A stretch of DNA of 64,000 nucleotides from Bradyrhizobium sp. in8p8 (GCF_000426845.1 NZ_AUGD01000009.1:288141-352140), one strand, 5' to 3'; shown: positions 1 to 7,947, numbered from the stretch's first letter. The notes: a model not told the origin generated them from the sequence alone. Translations and numbers: made by a program.

Positions 1-133
1 CCTGATCGGATGCTTCCCATTGGCCGAGATCGCGCGCGTTGCTGCGCGCGCAGCTCGCAACGCCTACGCACATCAGCAGCGCCAGCGCGATCAGCCAGAA
101 AAAGACGGTGCCATGCTCGTCGAGCTCTCTCAC
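1..133 (-). CDS. Small membrane protein, partial at left edge
   Basis: A GTG start at 131-133 overlaps the TGA of the upstream gene (GTGA overlap) and is preceded by a GGGAGG ribosome binding site. The 44 visible residues begin MRELDEHGTVFFW and hold one hydrophobic segment (about residues 9-27) followed by a Cys-containing, Arg-rich stretch. It continues out of the window. Its place after the spanin and endolysin genes suggests a late accessory membrane protein. I do not recognise the family. Confidence 0.5.
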   Translation of the reverse strand, partial: MRELDEHGTVFFWLIALALLMCVGVASCARSNARDLGQWEASDQ

Positions 134-321
134 ACCCACCTCCCGAAATGAACGATCAACAGCCCGGCGAGCGCGATCAGCGCGATGGTGAAGCCCGCCA
201 GAAAGGCCGCTTCGGCCTTGTCCATGTTGCGCCGCTCGAGCCATGCCTCGACCGCGCACGCGGCCGCGCCGAACACGGCCACGGCGACGATGACGGCCAG
301 ATGCTTGAGCATCAGAGCCAT
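130..321 (-). CDS. Small two-helix membrane protein
   Basis: This 63-residue protein begins MALMLKHLAVIVAVAVFG. It has two hydrophobic helices, about residues 4-20 and 35-58, joined by a charged loop, as in small holin or holin-like proteins. The start at 321 lies inside the 3' end of the preceding gene and its stop overlaps the GTG of the next gene, so the three are translationally coupled. A holin role is an inference from size, topology and closeness to endolysin and spanin genes. I see no family-defining motif. Confidence 0.55.
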   Translation of the reverse strand: MALMLKHLAVIVAVAVFGAAACAVEAWLERRNMDKAEAAFLAGFTIALIALAGLLIVHFGRWV

Positions 322-707
322 CTGTAGGCGATCACGCCGCGCGTGGACCGCGGCCGGACCCGCACCCGGCCGCTGTCGTTGCCGGAGCGAAGGATGATTA
401 TTCCCGGAGCTGGAACGCCGACGATCTCGCCGACATGGTGCCGCCACACGGCGATCACCCCGACGGCCGGACCGCCGGCATTACGCCCCACGGTGGCCCA
501 GGCGCGCGCCAGATTGAGCCGGGTGTCGCTGATGCCCTTCTGCAGCCTCAGCCAGCATCCGCACCAGGCGATGCCCCTGCAGGCCGCCGGACGCGCGTCC
601 AGCGCCTGCGCAGCCGTCTGCGCGCGGTGGTGGTGGCGGGAGGGACGCGCGTCCGCTGGCCACGCCAGCGCGAGCGCCATCGCCGCCAGAATGACGGTGC
701 GAACCAT
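312..707 (-). CDS. Secreted CHAP/NlpC-like putative amidase or endopeptidase
   Basis: This 131-residue protein has an N-terminal signal peptide (about residues 1-20, cleavage near ADA). A domain follows with a Cys-rich block GIAWCGCWL (about 45-53), a His pair in WRHHVGEIVG (about 87-96) and a final basic motif. A Cys then His layout of this kind is seen in CHAP and NlpC/P60-type peptidoglycan hydrolases. It may be a second muralytic enzyme beside the GH19 endolysin. The family assignment is by motif order only. Confidence 0.45.
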   Translation of the reverse strand: MVRTVILAAMALALAWPADARPSRHHHRAQTAAQALDARPAACRGIAWCGCWLRLQKGISDTRLNLARAWATVGRNAGGPAVGVIAVWRHHVGEIVGVPAPGIIILRSGNDSGRVRVRPRSTRGVIAYRWL

Positions 708-734
708 GTCGGATGTCCCCGTTGGATGAGGGCG

Positions 735-1235
735 TCAGCGCGCCTTGAGCTGAAGCTCGAGGCGATCGATCGTGCGTTGCAATTCGTCGATGTGTCGGCG
801 CTGCGTCTCGCGCTGCTCCGCCTCGATCTGAGTGAGCCGCTTGTCGTTGACGCTGTAACGGAACTCAACCTCCTGCCGCGGAACGAGCTCGCGCTTGATC
901 GCGTTGACATCGTCCCGGACGGGAGACAACGTTTGCCAGCCCACGCCCCCCAGCACAGTCACCATGAATGCCGCCGCCGAGATCAGCACCGGCCACGGCG
1001 TCTTGTTGCGCTCTGTCAATTGGGTCGCCAGGGACGCCAGCGCCGAGCGGAATTCCGTCGCCAGGCTCGTTATGGCCTTATCGATCTTGACGTCGAGCCC
1101 AAGGAGGCGATCGTTGATCTCGCGTACATCGCCGTCCAGATTGCTGACCTTGACGTCTAGCGCAGCGAGTTCGGATTGCGAAGCGGCCCCGTCCAGCAAT
1201 GCTGCCGCGGGAGGCACCGATGCTGGCGCCGTCAT
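735..1235 (-). CDS. Phage membrane protein with coiled coils on both sides of a TM helix
   Basis: The 166-residue protein begins MTAPASVPPA at an ATG that overlaps the TGA of the Rz1-like gene (ATGA at 1232-1235), which decides the start. Residues about 20-75 are heptad-like and rich in Leu, Val and charged residues. One TM helix follows at about 80-100 (PWPVLISAAAFMVTVLGG), then a long charged coiled coil to the C-terminus. Such proteins often follow lysis genes in rhizobial phages. The function is unknown; a role in lysis control or superinfection exclusion is speculative. Confidence 0.65.
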   Translation of the reverse strand: MTAPASVPPAAALLDGAASQSELAALDVKVSNLDGDVREINDRLLGLDVKIDKAITSLATEFRSALASLATQLTERNKTPWPVLISAAAFMVTVLGGVGWQTLSPVRDDVNAIKRELVPRQEVEFRYSVNDKRLTQIEAEQRETQRRHIDELQRTIDRLELQLKAR

Positions 1236-1522
1236 GGGCGATCTTCCCCGGCGGCGCGGCTGCGAACCTGGTCGTACCATCGCTTGCCCTCGATCAGTCG
1301 CCGGTTTGCTTCCTTGAGGGCGTCGCGGGTCTGCGCCAGCTTGGCCCGACCATCGTCATTGAGGTCAGCGCGCGGTACTCCGACCGGCTCCATGAGCCTT
1401 TCCGGCGCCGGCGGCAGCTCGCGGGCCAGCGGGGCAGGATTTTGATGCGATGCGCATCCCGCGCAAATCGTCGCAAGTAAGAGCGCAGCTGGGCGCCGGA
1501 CGGTTCTTGAGCTCTTCGACAT
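1232..1522 (-). CDS. Rz1-like outer-membrane spanin lipoprotein
   Basis: This 96-residue protein has a basic N-terminus, a hydrophobic segment LLLATICAG and a lipobox Cys at about residue 23. A Pro-rich stretch (PAPLARELPPAPER) and a charged tail follow. Small size, lipobox and proline content are typical of Rz1, the outer-membrane half of the two-component spanin that fuses the membranes at the last step of lysis. The gene starts inside the upstream i-spanin gene in another frame, the classical overlapped Rz/Rz1 layout. Confidence 0.75.
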   Translation of the reverse strand: MSKSSRTVRRPAALLLATICAGCASHQNPAPLARELPPAPERLMEPVGVPRADLNDDGRAKLAQTRDALKEANRRLIEGKRWYDQVRSRAAGEDRP

Positions 1523-1817
1523 AGTCCGCTGTCCTCTCCTGCTCTTCCTTGGCCTGCGCCTCGATCGTGGCCAGCTTCAATGCGGCGTCCGCGGCCGCGC
1601 GGCGCGCATTATCGCGGTCCTTTTCCATCGCTTTGATCTTCGATTGCAGCGCCGCGGCCTGGCACTTGCCCTCGGCCGAGCTGCGGCCGGCCTCATAGAC
1701 CTTGATCGTGTACAGGCCTGCGCCGCCCAGCGCGGCTCCAAACAGGATGGCGCCTGCGATCACGGGCGAGATCGAGATGCCGAACATGGCGGCGATGCGA
1801 ACGATCAGCGCGGTCAT
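1365..1817 (-). CDS. Rz-like inner-membrane spanin
   Basis: The 150-residue protein has an N-terminal TM anchor (about residues 17-37) followed by a long Ala/Lys/Glu/Asp-rich helical region (about 45-105) expected to span the periplasm as a coiled coil. Its 3' part overlaps the Rz1-like gene by about 160 nt in a different frame. It lies immediately downstream of the endolysin gene, as in lambda-like lysis cassettes. Confidence 0.72.
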   Translation of the reverse strand: MTALIVRIAAMFGISISPVIAGAILFGAALGGAGLYTIKVYEAGRSSAEGKCQAAALQSKIKAMEKDRDNARRAAADAALKLATIEAQAKEEQERTADYVEELKNRPAPSCALTCDDLRGMRIASKSCPAGPRAAAGAGKAHGAGRSTAR

Positions 1818-1824
1818 GGCTGCT

Positions 1825-3183
1825 TCACCGGTTCATGTTCGTGGCATTGCGGTGCTCGAGCAGCCGGCGCGCAATCACCCGGTTGCCGAGCCGGTAGGCG
1901 ACGAAGCCCCCGGCGGCCGCGAAGATCCACCAATGCGCTGTAGCCCAGCCGGCGATGTCCCCGATGCTCTCGGTGAGCGACCGCAGCGCCTGTACCTGGC
2001 CCAGAGCCTCCTGAGCATGGTCGAGCGCGCCAGTCGAATGGCCGGCCTCACCGCCGAGCCCAAGGGCCAAGCCGATCTTGCCGAGCAGGCTGACGCTCTG
2101 ACCGCTCTTGACGGTCTCGGAGCCTGCGGCTGCAAGATCCTTTACGGTCGCGTTCTCGCGCGTCTCGGAGATCGGCTTGTCAGGCATGTCCTGGAATTCG
2201 GCCCATGTGGCAGCGTCGACCTCGCCGGTGGTCGGAAGGCCGTTGTCCGCCTGGGCGGCCAATACCGCCGCGCGCGTTCCGCCGGAAAAAACGCCGTCGA
2301 CGGCGCCGACGGCGTAGCCCTTTGAGGCCAGAAGGTCCTGCAGCGCCTTGACCTTGAAGTCGGGCTTGTCGTGGCCGCAGCCGTAGCGCAAAACGCCTTC
2401 ATCGATCTGGCTCTCGGCCTCGTCCGCGTAGGCCGGCTCCGGTGTATCGGCCGGGAAAGCTCCAGCGGGCTGATCCTCAGAAATGGCCGCCAGAGCCGCT
2501 GCGGGGCGCGCTGGCGAGGGCGCCGCGTCGAGGCTCTTGAGTACGGGCCACCAGCGGGCGAACCACTGCTTGCGCCCGGCGAGCCCGTTCTTTCCCCCGT
2601 TCAGCCTGAACGTTACGCCTTCGATATCGCCGAGCGGCAGGCTCGGCTTCGGCGCGCAGAACGGCAGGCAGCCGCACATGATGAAGTCGGCCACCGCGAA
2701 GTCAAAGAACAGGTCAGGATCGTTGAGGAGATCGGGATTGCCGAGGAGGTCGTACCCTGCCGCGGCGCCCAGCCTCGCGTACCCCTCGCGCCCGGTGGTT
2801 TGCGAACCGCCCCGGCCGCGGAAATCGTAGCCGTCATCCGTCCCAGGACGGTTGCCCATGCGACCGTTGTAGACCTGGTTGGCGAGCTTGCGCGGTTTGC
2901 GGAGGAAGGGAACGGTCGACGCGGTGGTGGGGAACCGGCGCGGCCAGGCCCTCATCATCGCGGCCGGCGTCGTGTAGTTGAGGTTCTCGACCACCTCCTG
3001 CCCGGCGTTACATTCCCAGCTCAGTTGCGCCATGATGTGCGCGAGCTGCAACGGGGTGGTGATCTTCCGCTTCTTCAGCACCGCCTCTGATGAGCGGGCG
3101 ATTCCGGCGATCAGACCGCTGATGCGGCTATCGCCATGGGGCCACATCTTGCGCAGAAGATGCTCGTCGATCCTGAGGGCCAT
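1825..3183 (-). CDS. GH19-type endolysin with peptidoglycan-binding and C-terminal TM domains
   Basis: The 452-residue protein begins MALRIDEHLL, preceded by a GGAGGA ribosome binding site. Residues about 40-230 form a glycoside hydrolase 19 fold: a Glu in SWECNAGQEVVENLNY (about 55-70) is the catalytic candidate, and FRGRGGSQTTGREGY matches the family's Y/F-R-G-R-G...Q-x-T-G motif. A PG_binding_1-like repeat follows (about 285-345, ending DAATWAEF). Near the C-terminus is a hydrophobic helix WWIFAAAGGFVAY, unusual for an endolysin; it could tether the enzyme to the inner membrane or act as a late-released anchor. The spanin genes follow directly. Confidence 0.85.
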   Translation of the reverse strand: MALRIDEHLLRKMWPHGDSRISGLIAGIARSSEAVLKKRKITTPLQLAHIMAQLSWECNAGQEVVENLNYTTPAAMMRAWPRRFPTTASTVPFLRKPRKLANQVYNGRMGNRPGTDDGYDFRGRGGSQTTGREGYARLGAAAGYDLLGNPDLLNDPDLFFDFAVADFIMCGCLPFCAPKPSLPLGDIEGVTFRLNGGKNGLAGRKQWFARWWPVLKSLDAAPSPARPAAALAAISEDQPAGAFPADTPEPAYADEAESQIDEGVLRYGCGHDKPDFKVKALQDLLASKGYAVGAVDGVFSGGTRAAVLAAQADNGLPTTGEVDAATWAEFQDMPDKPISETRENATVKDLAAAGSETVKSGQSVSLLGKIGLALGLGGEAGHSTGALDHAQEALGQVQALRSLTESIGDIAGWATAHWWIFAAAGGFVAYRLGNRVIARRLLEHRNATNMNR

Positions 3184-3194
3184 TGGCGTCCTCC

Positions 3195-3220
3195 AAATGA
3201 AAGGCCGCCCGGAGGCGGCC
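3195..3220 (-). terminator. Hairpin with T-rich tail between parA-like gene and endolysin
   Basis: On the minus strand GGCCGCC, a four-base loop and GGCGGCC form a perfect 7-bp stem, followed by TTTCATTT. It sits just upstream of the endolysin ribosome binding site, so it could act as a partial terminator that sets the ratio of lysis to upstream transcripts. Confidence 0.6.
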
Positions 3221-3256
3221 GCGGCCAATCTGCAAATTGCCTTCGATTTTGCCGTT

Positions 3257-3898
3257 TCAGACGGCGCCGATCCCCGACGCGTCGAAGCCGGCGAACACCC
3301 GGCCCATCCAGGTCTTGACCAGCCCGCGCAGCGTCTCGGATTCATCATCGTTGGTGACGAAGTCGGAGAAGCCGGAGCTGATCTCATCCACGCGCGAGGC
3401 CGCGCGGGTTGCAAGCCTTGGAACGTCGATGCCATTCTCGGCTGTCCACTTCAGATCGTCGGCGCGGTTGTTGCGCACGAGGTAGTGCGTGGCACCCTGC
3501 AGCGCGTCGGTGATGGGCCGGATCTCGGCCAACGAGGTGACGCTGCCGTCCAGCACATGAAGCACGCCGATCCGCAACGATCCTGCGCGGACCTTGTCGA
3601 GAAAACCAATCTCGGCGAGCGTGCGCAGGGTCGGCGTCAGTAGCCCAGCCTTGATATCGATGACGGTGACCGGTGAGCCCTTCAAGGCATCGAACACCTG
3701 CATCTGGCCGTCGGTGTGCTCGAGATCGACCAACTCGGTCTGCGCCGGAAAGAAGCGCTTCAGGACTCCTCCGGCGATCTTGTCCTCGGTATCGATCGCG
3801 CGGCAATTCTTCTTGAAATAGTCGACCAGCAGCCGCGCCACGGTGGTCTTGCCGACCCCGCCCTTGTCCGAACCTACGATATAGACCTGCGGGATCAT
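3257..3898 (-). CDS. ParA/MinD-like ATPase (deviant Walker A)
   Basis: The 213-residue protein starts MIPQVYIVGSDKGGVGKTT; the ATG at 3898 has a good AGGAGA site about 10 nt upstream, preferred over a GTG at 3979. The KGGVGKT motif (residues about 12-18) is the deviant Walker A of the ParA family. A VIDIKAG segment (about 80) may be the Walker B/Walker A' region. The rest diverges from plasmid partition ParA and no ParB-like gene is adjacent. It lies between tail fibre and endolysin genes, an odd position for a partition ATPase. Confidence 0.8.
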   Translation of the reverse strand: MIPQVYIVGSDKGGVGKTTVARLLVDYFKKNCRAIDTEDKIAGGVLKRFFPAQTELVDLEHTDGQMQVFDALKGSPVTVIDIKAGLLTPTLRTLAEIGFLDKVRAGSLRIGVLHVLDGSVTSLAEIRPITDALQGATHYLVRNNRADDLKWTAENGIDVPRLATRAASRVDEISSGFSDFVTNDDESETLRGLVKTWMGRVFAGFDASGIGAV

Positions 3899-3985
3899 GA
3901 CCCGTTTCTCCTGTAATCGATCTGGCGATGGTGTAGCTGCGCGCTGGTAGATCGCGGCGTTGTCCAGGAAGTCAGTCACCGGACT

Positions 3986-6175
3986 TCAGGCCGGCTGCGC
4001 GCCAGCCCTGATGATGCCGGTCCACATCGGAATTTTCGGACCGGTCTGAAGCGTCACGATGAGGTAGTCTCGATAGGTGCCAGGCGAGAGCGCTGCCGTT
4101 TCCGCGGCCGGCACGTCGATCGAGACGCTCGATGCCGCCAAGTCGACCGATATGCCGTTTCCGTCCGTCAGCGTTACGAAGTTCGTTCCGCCGTCGACGC
4201 TATCGAGCTTCCACTGAATGGTGGCGCCGCTGAGTCCAAGCGGCGTGCCATCGGCGTTGAGCTGAGGTCCGCCGAGCTGCCAGTCCATGCCGCAGATGAA
4301 ATCGAGCGGCTCGTGAACGTTCATTGCCGTGCTCCCGAGAATGGATGCCGCCGACTGGCCTCTGACCAGCACGTCCGATTTGCCGGAGATGATATATTTC
4401 GTCATCCGGCCGACCACGCGCAGATACCGGTTGACGACATCCTTTATGGTCGAAGCCAGAGATACAGAAATGCGCGCGAGCGACGGCACGGTCAGCGTGC
4501 GGTCCATGAACCGCTGCACGGTGATCACGGCGCCTGCCGGAACGATGACAGTTCGCGCAATTGCTCTCCTGATCAAGACCATCACCGCATTAGTCGAGAT
4601 GGTCCGGACGAGATTGCTGCGCCGAAACGCTGTAATCGAGGATGATGTGGAGAACGCCACCGTCAGCTTCGTGACCGCGGCATCGATTATTGACAGGACG
4701 CTGCTGGCGGTCACCGCCATTATTCGATCCATCGCACGCCGCAGCGCGAGCGCTGCTGGCGCGGCGATCGCAAGCATCAGGACATGCGCGGCCGTCGAGG
4801 TGGTCGTCGCGGCGCTCGCAGCTACTGCGCCAAGGATGCGGCCTACCTGTCTTCCCGAGGACATCTGCGAGGGCGCAAGCACCGACAGCCTGGACGATAT
4901 CGACCGGCCGATCGTTACGAGACTGCCGGACGTCACGGCGGACAGACGCTCAATCGTGCGGGCAATCCGCACCGTAGAGGTCGATGAGGTCGCCAAGAGC
5001 TTCATCGATTGCCGGATCGCGACGACCATCCCGACCGATGTCGCGAACAACTCGATGACCTTGACCTTGACCGCGTGGATGGATGCGACCGAGCTCGCGG
5101 CGATCGCGGCGATCTTACCGACTGCAGTGCCGGCCGCGACAAGGCTGCTGTTGAGCGTCGCCACTTGCTTGTCCGCGCGACTAGTCAGGGAGGGATCCGC
5201 GTGTCCTGACAATGTGCGTCCGATGGTGATCGCGCCGAGGCGTCCGACCGTCGATTCCGTAGTAATGAGAGGCTTCTTGGCGATCTGCCGCTGGCCAAAC
5301 GCAACCGTCGCCGGAGTCGCGATTGCAAGCAGCTTCTGCCATTGTTGCAGGACCTGCGCTACCGCACCAGAACCAGATGCGGTCAACCCTTTGGAAGCGC
5401 GCCGCCCAATCGAGAGGGCAGCGGAACCAGCGGCGGAGAGCCGACGCGATGCCGATCGCCCTGCCGACACAAGTGACGATCCTGTCGCCGACAGCCGCTT
5501 CGTGGGGCCGCATCTGACGGTGACTGCACCAGGGGCCGTCATGCCTAGGTCAAGATTCTGCACCGTGATGACGTTCGACACGATCTCGACCAGTGCCGTA
5601 CGCCAACCAGCGAGCGTGCCAGACAGCGACATGCTGTGAGGCGCCCACGTCGTAAGCCCAGCGGCATCGAACGCGCAGAGTTCGGCGACGACATCCAATT
5701 GGTCGACGCGAGATGCAAAGTCGCTCGGCGGATGGATCGATAACGATTGATCCGTCGACATGTGGCCTACGGCGGCTACGATGATCGATGTACCGTCGGT
5801 TCTCTCGATCGTGAAACCGGCATTGCCTACGGAAACGGTGTTGGACGTTCCTCCGCTTGTCGATCCAAAAACAGACGATCCGCTGCCGATACCCAGGGTA
5901 CAGTTTGCGTCCGGCCTGTAGACCAGGCAAACCAGCTGGGTCGCGTTGGTCCAAGCTCCGGACGTTTCCCCTGAAGATGTCGCAATCCGATATCCGCGCG
6001 ACATCGCGCAGTTGTTCCCCGCCCCGCTGAGCAACTCTGTGAACGGTGCCGGACAGGTGGGGCGGGTAAGCGAACCATCCCTGAATGCGAAGATCAGGAT
6101 CATATCCCCGGCTTGATGCGCGGGGATCGTAACCGTCGTGCCGGAAGACGATGACGTCCCGACGAGGGTCGTCAT
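3986..6175 (-). CDS. Large phage structural protein with about 20 degenerate 18-residue repeats
   Basis: This 729-residue protein has three parts. The N-terminal region (about 1-205) is Ser/Thr/Gly-rich and beta-like. The middle (about 205-590) is a tandem array of roughly 18-residue units such as LSATGSSLVSAGRSASRR and LSAAGSAALSIGRRASKG, with pattern L-x-A...S-x-x-V...R-x-x-x-R. The C-terminal domain (about 600-729) reads like a beta-sandwich and ends in TGIIRAGAQPA. Its position beyond the other fibre genes suggests a virion fibre or baseplate appendage. I recognise no family. Confidence 0.7.
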   Translation of the reverse strand: MTTLVGTSSSSGTTVTIPAHQAGDMILIFAFRDGSLTRPTCPAPFTELLSGAGNNCAMSRGYRIATSSGETSGAWTNATQLVCLVYRPDANCTLGIGSGSSVFGSTSGGTSNTVSVGNAGFTIERTDGTSIIVAAVGHMSTDQSLSIHPPSDFASRVDQLDVVAELCAFDAAGLTTWAPHSMSLSGTLAGWRTALVEIVSNVITVQNLDLGMTAPGAVTVRCGPTKRLSATGSSLVSAGRSASRRLSAAGSAALSIGRRASKGLTASGSGAVAQVLQQWQKLLAIATPATVAFGQRQIAKKPLITTESTVGRLGAITIGRTLSGHADPSLTSRADKQVATLNSSLVAAGTAVGKIAAIAASSVASIHAVKVKVIELFATSVGMVVAIRQSMKLLATSSTSTVRIARTIERLSAVTSGSLVTIGRSISSRLSVLAPSQMSSGRQVGRILGAVAASAATTTSTAAHVLMLAIAAPAALALRRAMDRIMAVTASSVLSIIDAAVTKLTVAFSTSSSITAFRRSNLVRTISTNAVMVLIRRAIARTVIVPAGAVITVQRFMDRTLTVPSLARISVSLASTIKDVVNRYLRVVGRMTKYIISGKSDVLVRGQSAASILGSTAMNVHEPLDFICGMDWQLGGPQLNADGTPLGLSGATIQWKLDSVDGGTNFVTLTDGNGISVDLAASSVSIDVPAAETAALSPGTYRDYLIVTLQTGPKIPMWTGIIRAGAQPA
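4406..5563 (-). repeat. Coding array of about twenty 18-aa repeats in the large structural protein
   Basis: Units of 17-20 residues follow each other without spacers through residues about 205-590 of the 729-aa protein. Each starts with a hydrophobic residue (usually L), then small residues (A, S, T, G), a central V or I, and a basic pair at the end. The units are degenerate at DNA level, which points to an old amplification kept by structure rather than recent slippage. Confidence 0.7.
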
Positions 6176-6176
6176 C

Positions 6177-6554
6177 TCAGGTGTATTGGACCTTCAGCGT
6201 GAACGCGATGCTGTCGTTGGCGGCCAGGTTGATGGTCGAGAAGTCGCAGTAGTAGTCCATGTTGCCGCCGGTCGGCGGGCTGCCGGAGCCTGCCGCATCG
6301 AATGCACCGACTTCGGTGATGGCGCGCGTACCGGCCGCCGTGATCGTGCCGGTGAGTTGCAGCGTGTCATTCGTGACCGACGTCGTGACCTGCGAGGTCG
6401 TGCAGGCCGCGCGGGACTCGGTTGTTGACGTCGTGGTCACGACGTTGGCGCTCGCTGCGGCAGCAGAGCCTGTGCCCAATTGGAAATACCAACTCAGCGC
6501 CGCCAGTGCCGCGGTCACCCTCGCCAATCCGGCGTTTTGCGTACGTGCGGTCAT
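6177..6554 (-). CDS. Small virion/tail protein, unknown family
   Basis: The 125-residue protein begins MTARTQNAGLARVTAALAAL and ends DSIAFTLKVQYT. The middle is Thr/Ser/Val-rich and beta-like, with ITEVGAFDAAG, a motif often seen in phage neck or tail-associated proteins. The start ATG overlaps the stop of the 55-aa gene upstream (ATGA at 6551-6554). It is probably a structural component between fibres; assignment rests on context. Confidence 0.55.
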   Translation of the reverse strand: MTARTQNAGLARVTAALAALSWYFQLGTGSAAAASANVVTTTSTTESRAACTTSQVTTSVTNDTLQLTGTITAAGTRAITEVGAFDAAGSGSPPTGGNMDYYCDFSTINLAANDSIAFTLKVQYT

Positions 6555-6718
6555 GCCTTAAATCTCCTCTTCAGGCTGAGCAGGACGTTCATGAAGATGC
6601 GCTTGACTGGGTTCGAGCTGGTGTAACCCAGCATGCCGAGTTCTTCCTTCGTGCCGTCGGCGCGCGTGATGACGGCGGTGAGCTCGGCCCGCTTCACCTT
6701 CTGGCTGACGATCAGCAT
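6551..6718 (-). CDS. Small basic phage protein (55 aa)
   Basis: The reading frame begins MLIVSQKVKRAELTAVITRA at 6718 and ends FKA at an ATGA overlap with the next gene. It starts one base after the stop of the upstream 72-aa gene, leaving no gap in the operon. It is basic and ends in an Arg/Lys-rich helix. No family is recognised; the tight spacing on both sides supports it being real. Confidence 0.6.
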   Translation of the reverse strand: MLIVSQKVKRAELTAVITRADGTKEELGMLGYTSSNPVKRIFMNVLLSLKRRFKA

Positions 6719-6719
6719 G

Positions 6720-6938
6720 TCAGATCAATCCATCGAGAACCGGCTGGAACTGGTCAAGACTGTGGATCGTCTCGTTGAGCGGCTTGGTGCGCGTGTCGGG
6801 ATCGTAGACGAACTCGATATCGCCGACCGTATCGAACCACTGCACGGCATGGATGCCGGCGAACTGTGAGCAGTCGACGGCGTGTTTGACGCCGTCGACG
6901 ATGACAACGTTGTCGGGCACGACGATGGTGATCCTCAT
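6720..6938 (-). CDS. Conserved-type small phage protein (72 aa)
   Basis: It begins MRITIVVPDNVVIVDGVKHA at an ATG overlapping the previous gene's TGA (6935-6938). The pattern of an initial beta strand, the VDGxxxxVDCS turn and an IHAVQWFDTVGDIEF segment is familiar from small proteins in tail-fibre regions of tailed phages, but I cannot name a function. Confidence 0.6.
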   Translation of the reverse strand: MRITIVVPDNVVIVDGVKHAVDCSQFAGIHAVQWFDTVGDIEFVYDPDTRTKPLNETIHSLDQFQPVLDGLI

Positions 6939-7228
6939 CGCAACAGCTTCCCCGCCTGCATCTGGATATCCATCCGTTCGACGATCTCGTTGCGCATGCT
7001 CTCCACGGCCGCGCCGGCTTGGCGCGATTGCTGCGCGCCTTCGATGAGCAGCATCGGCAGCCACGCGATCGCGCACCGCCAGTCGTCGACGGCTTCACCG
7101 GTGTTTGGATTTGTGCCTCGGATCTGCACCCAGAGCGGGCACTTGTGGCAAACCTCGGACATGTCCGCCTTGTGCAGCGGACAGACGAGACCGGGATCGG
7201 CGTGAGGGGTCTGGGCCAAGGCGATCAA
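6935..7228 (-). CDS. Cys-rich small phage protein, possible zinc binder
   Basis: The 97-residue protein has a Cys/His cluster in the first half (CPLHKADMSEVCHKCPLW, then a Cys in DDWRCAIAW) that could bind zinc. A helical C-terminal half follows (about 60-97). Start and stop overlap both neighbours by 4 nt, which fixes its boundaries. The function is unknown. Confidence 0.6.
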   Translation of the reverse strand: MIALAQTPHADPGLVCPLHKADMSEVCHKCPLWVQIRGTNPNTGEAVDDWRCAIAWLPMLLIEGAQQSRQAGAAVESMRNEIVERMDIQMQAGKLLR

Positions 7229-7944
7229 TTCCTCTGGGCGATGATCAGGTCAACATATTGCACGCGCATGTCGAGCGTGTGCGCATGCGACCCGCCGCCG
7301 CCCGCCGTTCCGGTTGTCTTGTTGACGGTCTTGTCGCCGCGGTCGGCCCCGCTCTGCGCATTCCAGCTGGCCGTCCCAACCCCATCGATGAATTCGTCGG
7401 TGTAGGCGTGATCGTGGACCGGCATCTGAGCGATGGAGAGTGTCGTCACGTCCGATGTCCGGCTGGCGAACATCGCGGAAAACGAACTCGTACCGCCAGA
7501 TGATGCCGTTCCGCTGACGACGCGCAGAGCCTTGTCGTTGTGAGTGGTCTGCTTCGTCCAACCAGTCGGAGCATTGCTTTGTTGGAACAGCATCTTCGTC
7601 CCGGACGGGATGGTCGAGTTCGCAACCGATTTCTGCGGCGACGGAAACATGTCGACGATCGGCGCGACCAGGAAGTCGACGGGCGACGTAGTGCCGTCCG
7701 AATTGAGGATAATCGTCGTTCGTGCCAGCGTGTGCGACGACGTGCTGTAGGTGCCGTGCCCCCATTCGGTCTGGCTGCCGTCCGCAGTGCGCGCGTAGTA
7801 ACGATAGACCGCGCCATCGACGACGTCGCAATTCTCGGGGACGTCGTGTGTGCTGATATCGTCGGCCTCCGCCGCGGCACCAATGCCGAAGCTTCCGGTC
7901 CCGATGGTCGAGGCCTGCCATTTGCAAAAGTTGTAGAACGGCAT
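7225..7944 (-). CDS. Tail fibre/collar-type protein
   Basis: The 239-residue protein begins MPFYNFCKWQA. Its middle carries IPSGTKMLFQQSNAPTGWTK, which matches the tail-collar/fibre motif (P-x-G-x-M-x-F...A-P-x-G-W). Its C-terminus is GGGGSHAHTLDMRVQYVDLIIAQRN-like, shared by the tips of many tail fibres. It probably contacts the host surface. It is separated by 3 nt from the next upstream gene. Confidence 0.72.
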   Translation of the reverse strand: MPFYNFCKWQASTIGTGSFGIGAAAEADDISTHDVPENCDVVDGAVYRYYARTADGSQTEWGHGTYSTSSHTLARTTIILNSDGTTSPVDFLVAPIVDMFPSPQKSVANSTIPSGTKMLFQQSNAPTGWTKQTTHNDKALRVVSGTASSGGTSSFSAMFASRTSDVTTLSIAQMPVHDHAYTDEFIDGVGTASWNAQSGADRGDKTVNKTTGTAGGGGSHAHTLDMRVQYVDLIIAQRN

Positions 7945-7947
7945 CGG

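Noticed and set aside
4329..5639. A 436-codon plus-strand frame across the 18-residue repeats
   Set aside because: Antisense of a repetitive coding array; it has no start context, and its apparent repeats mirror the real ones.
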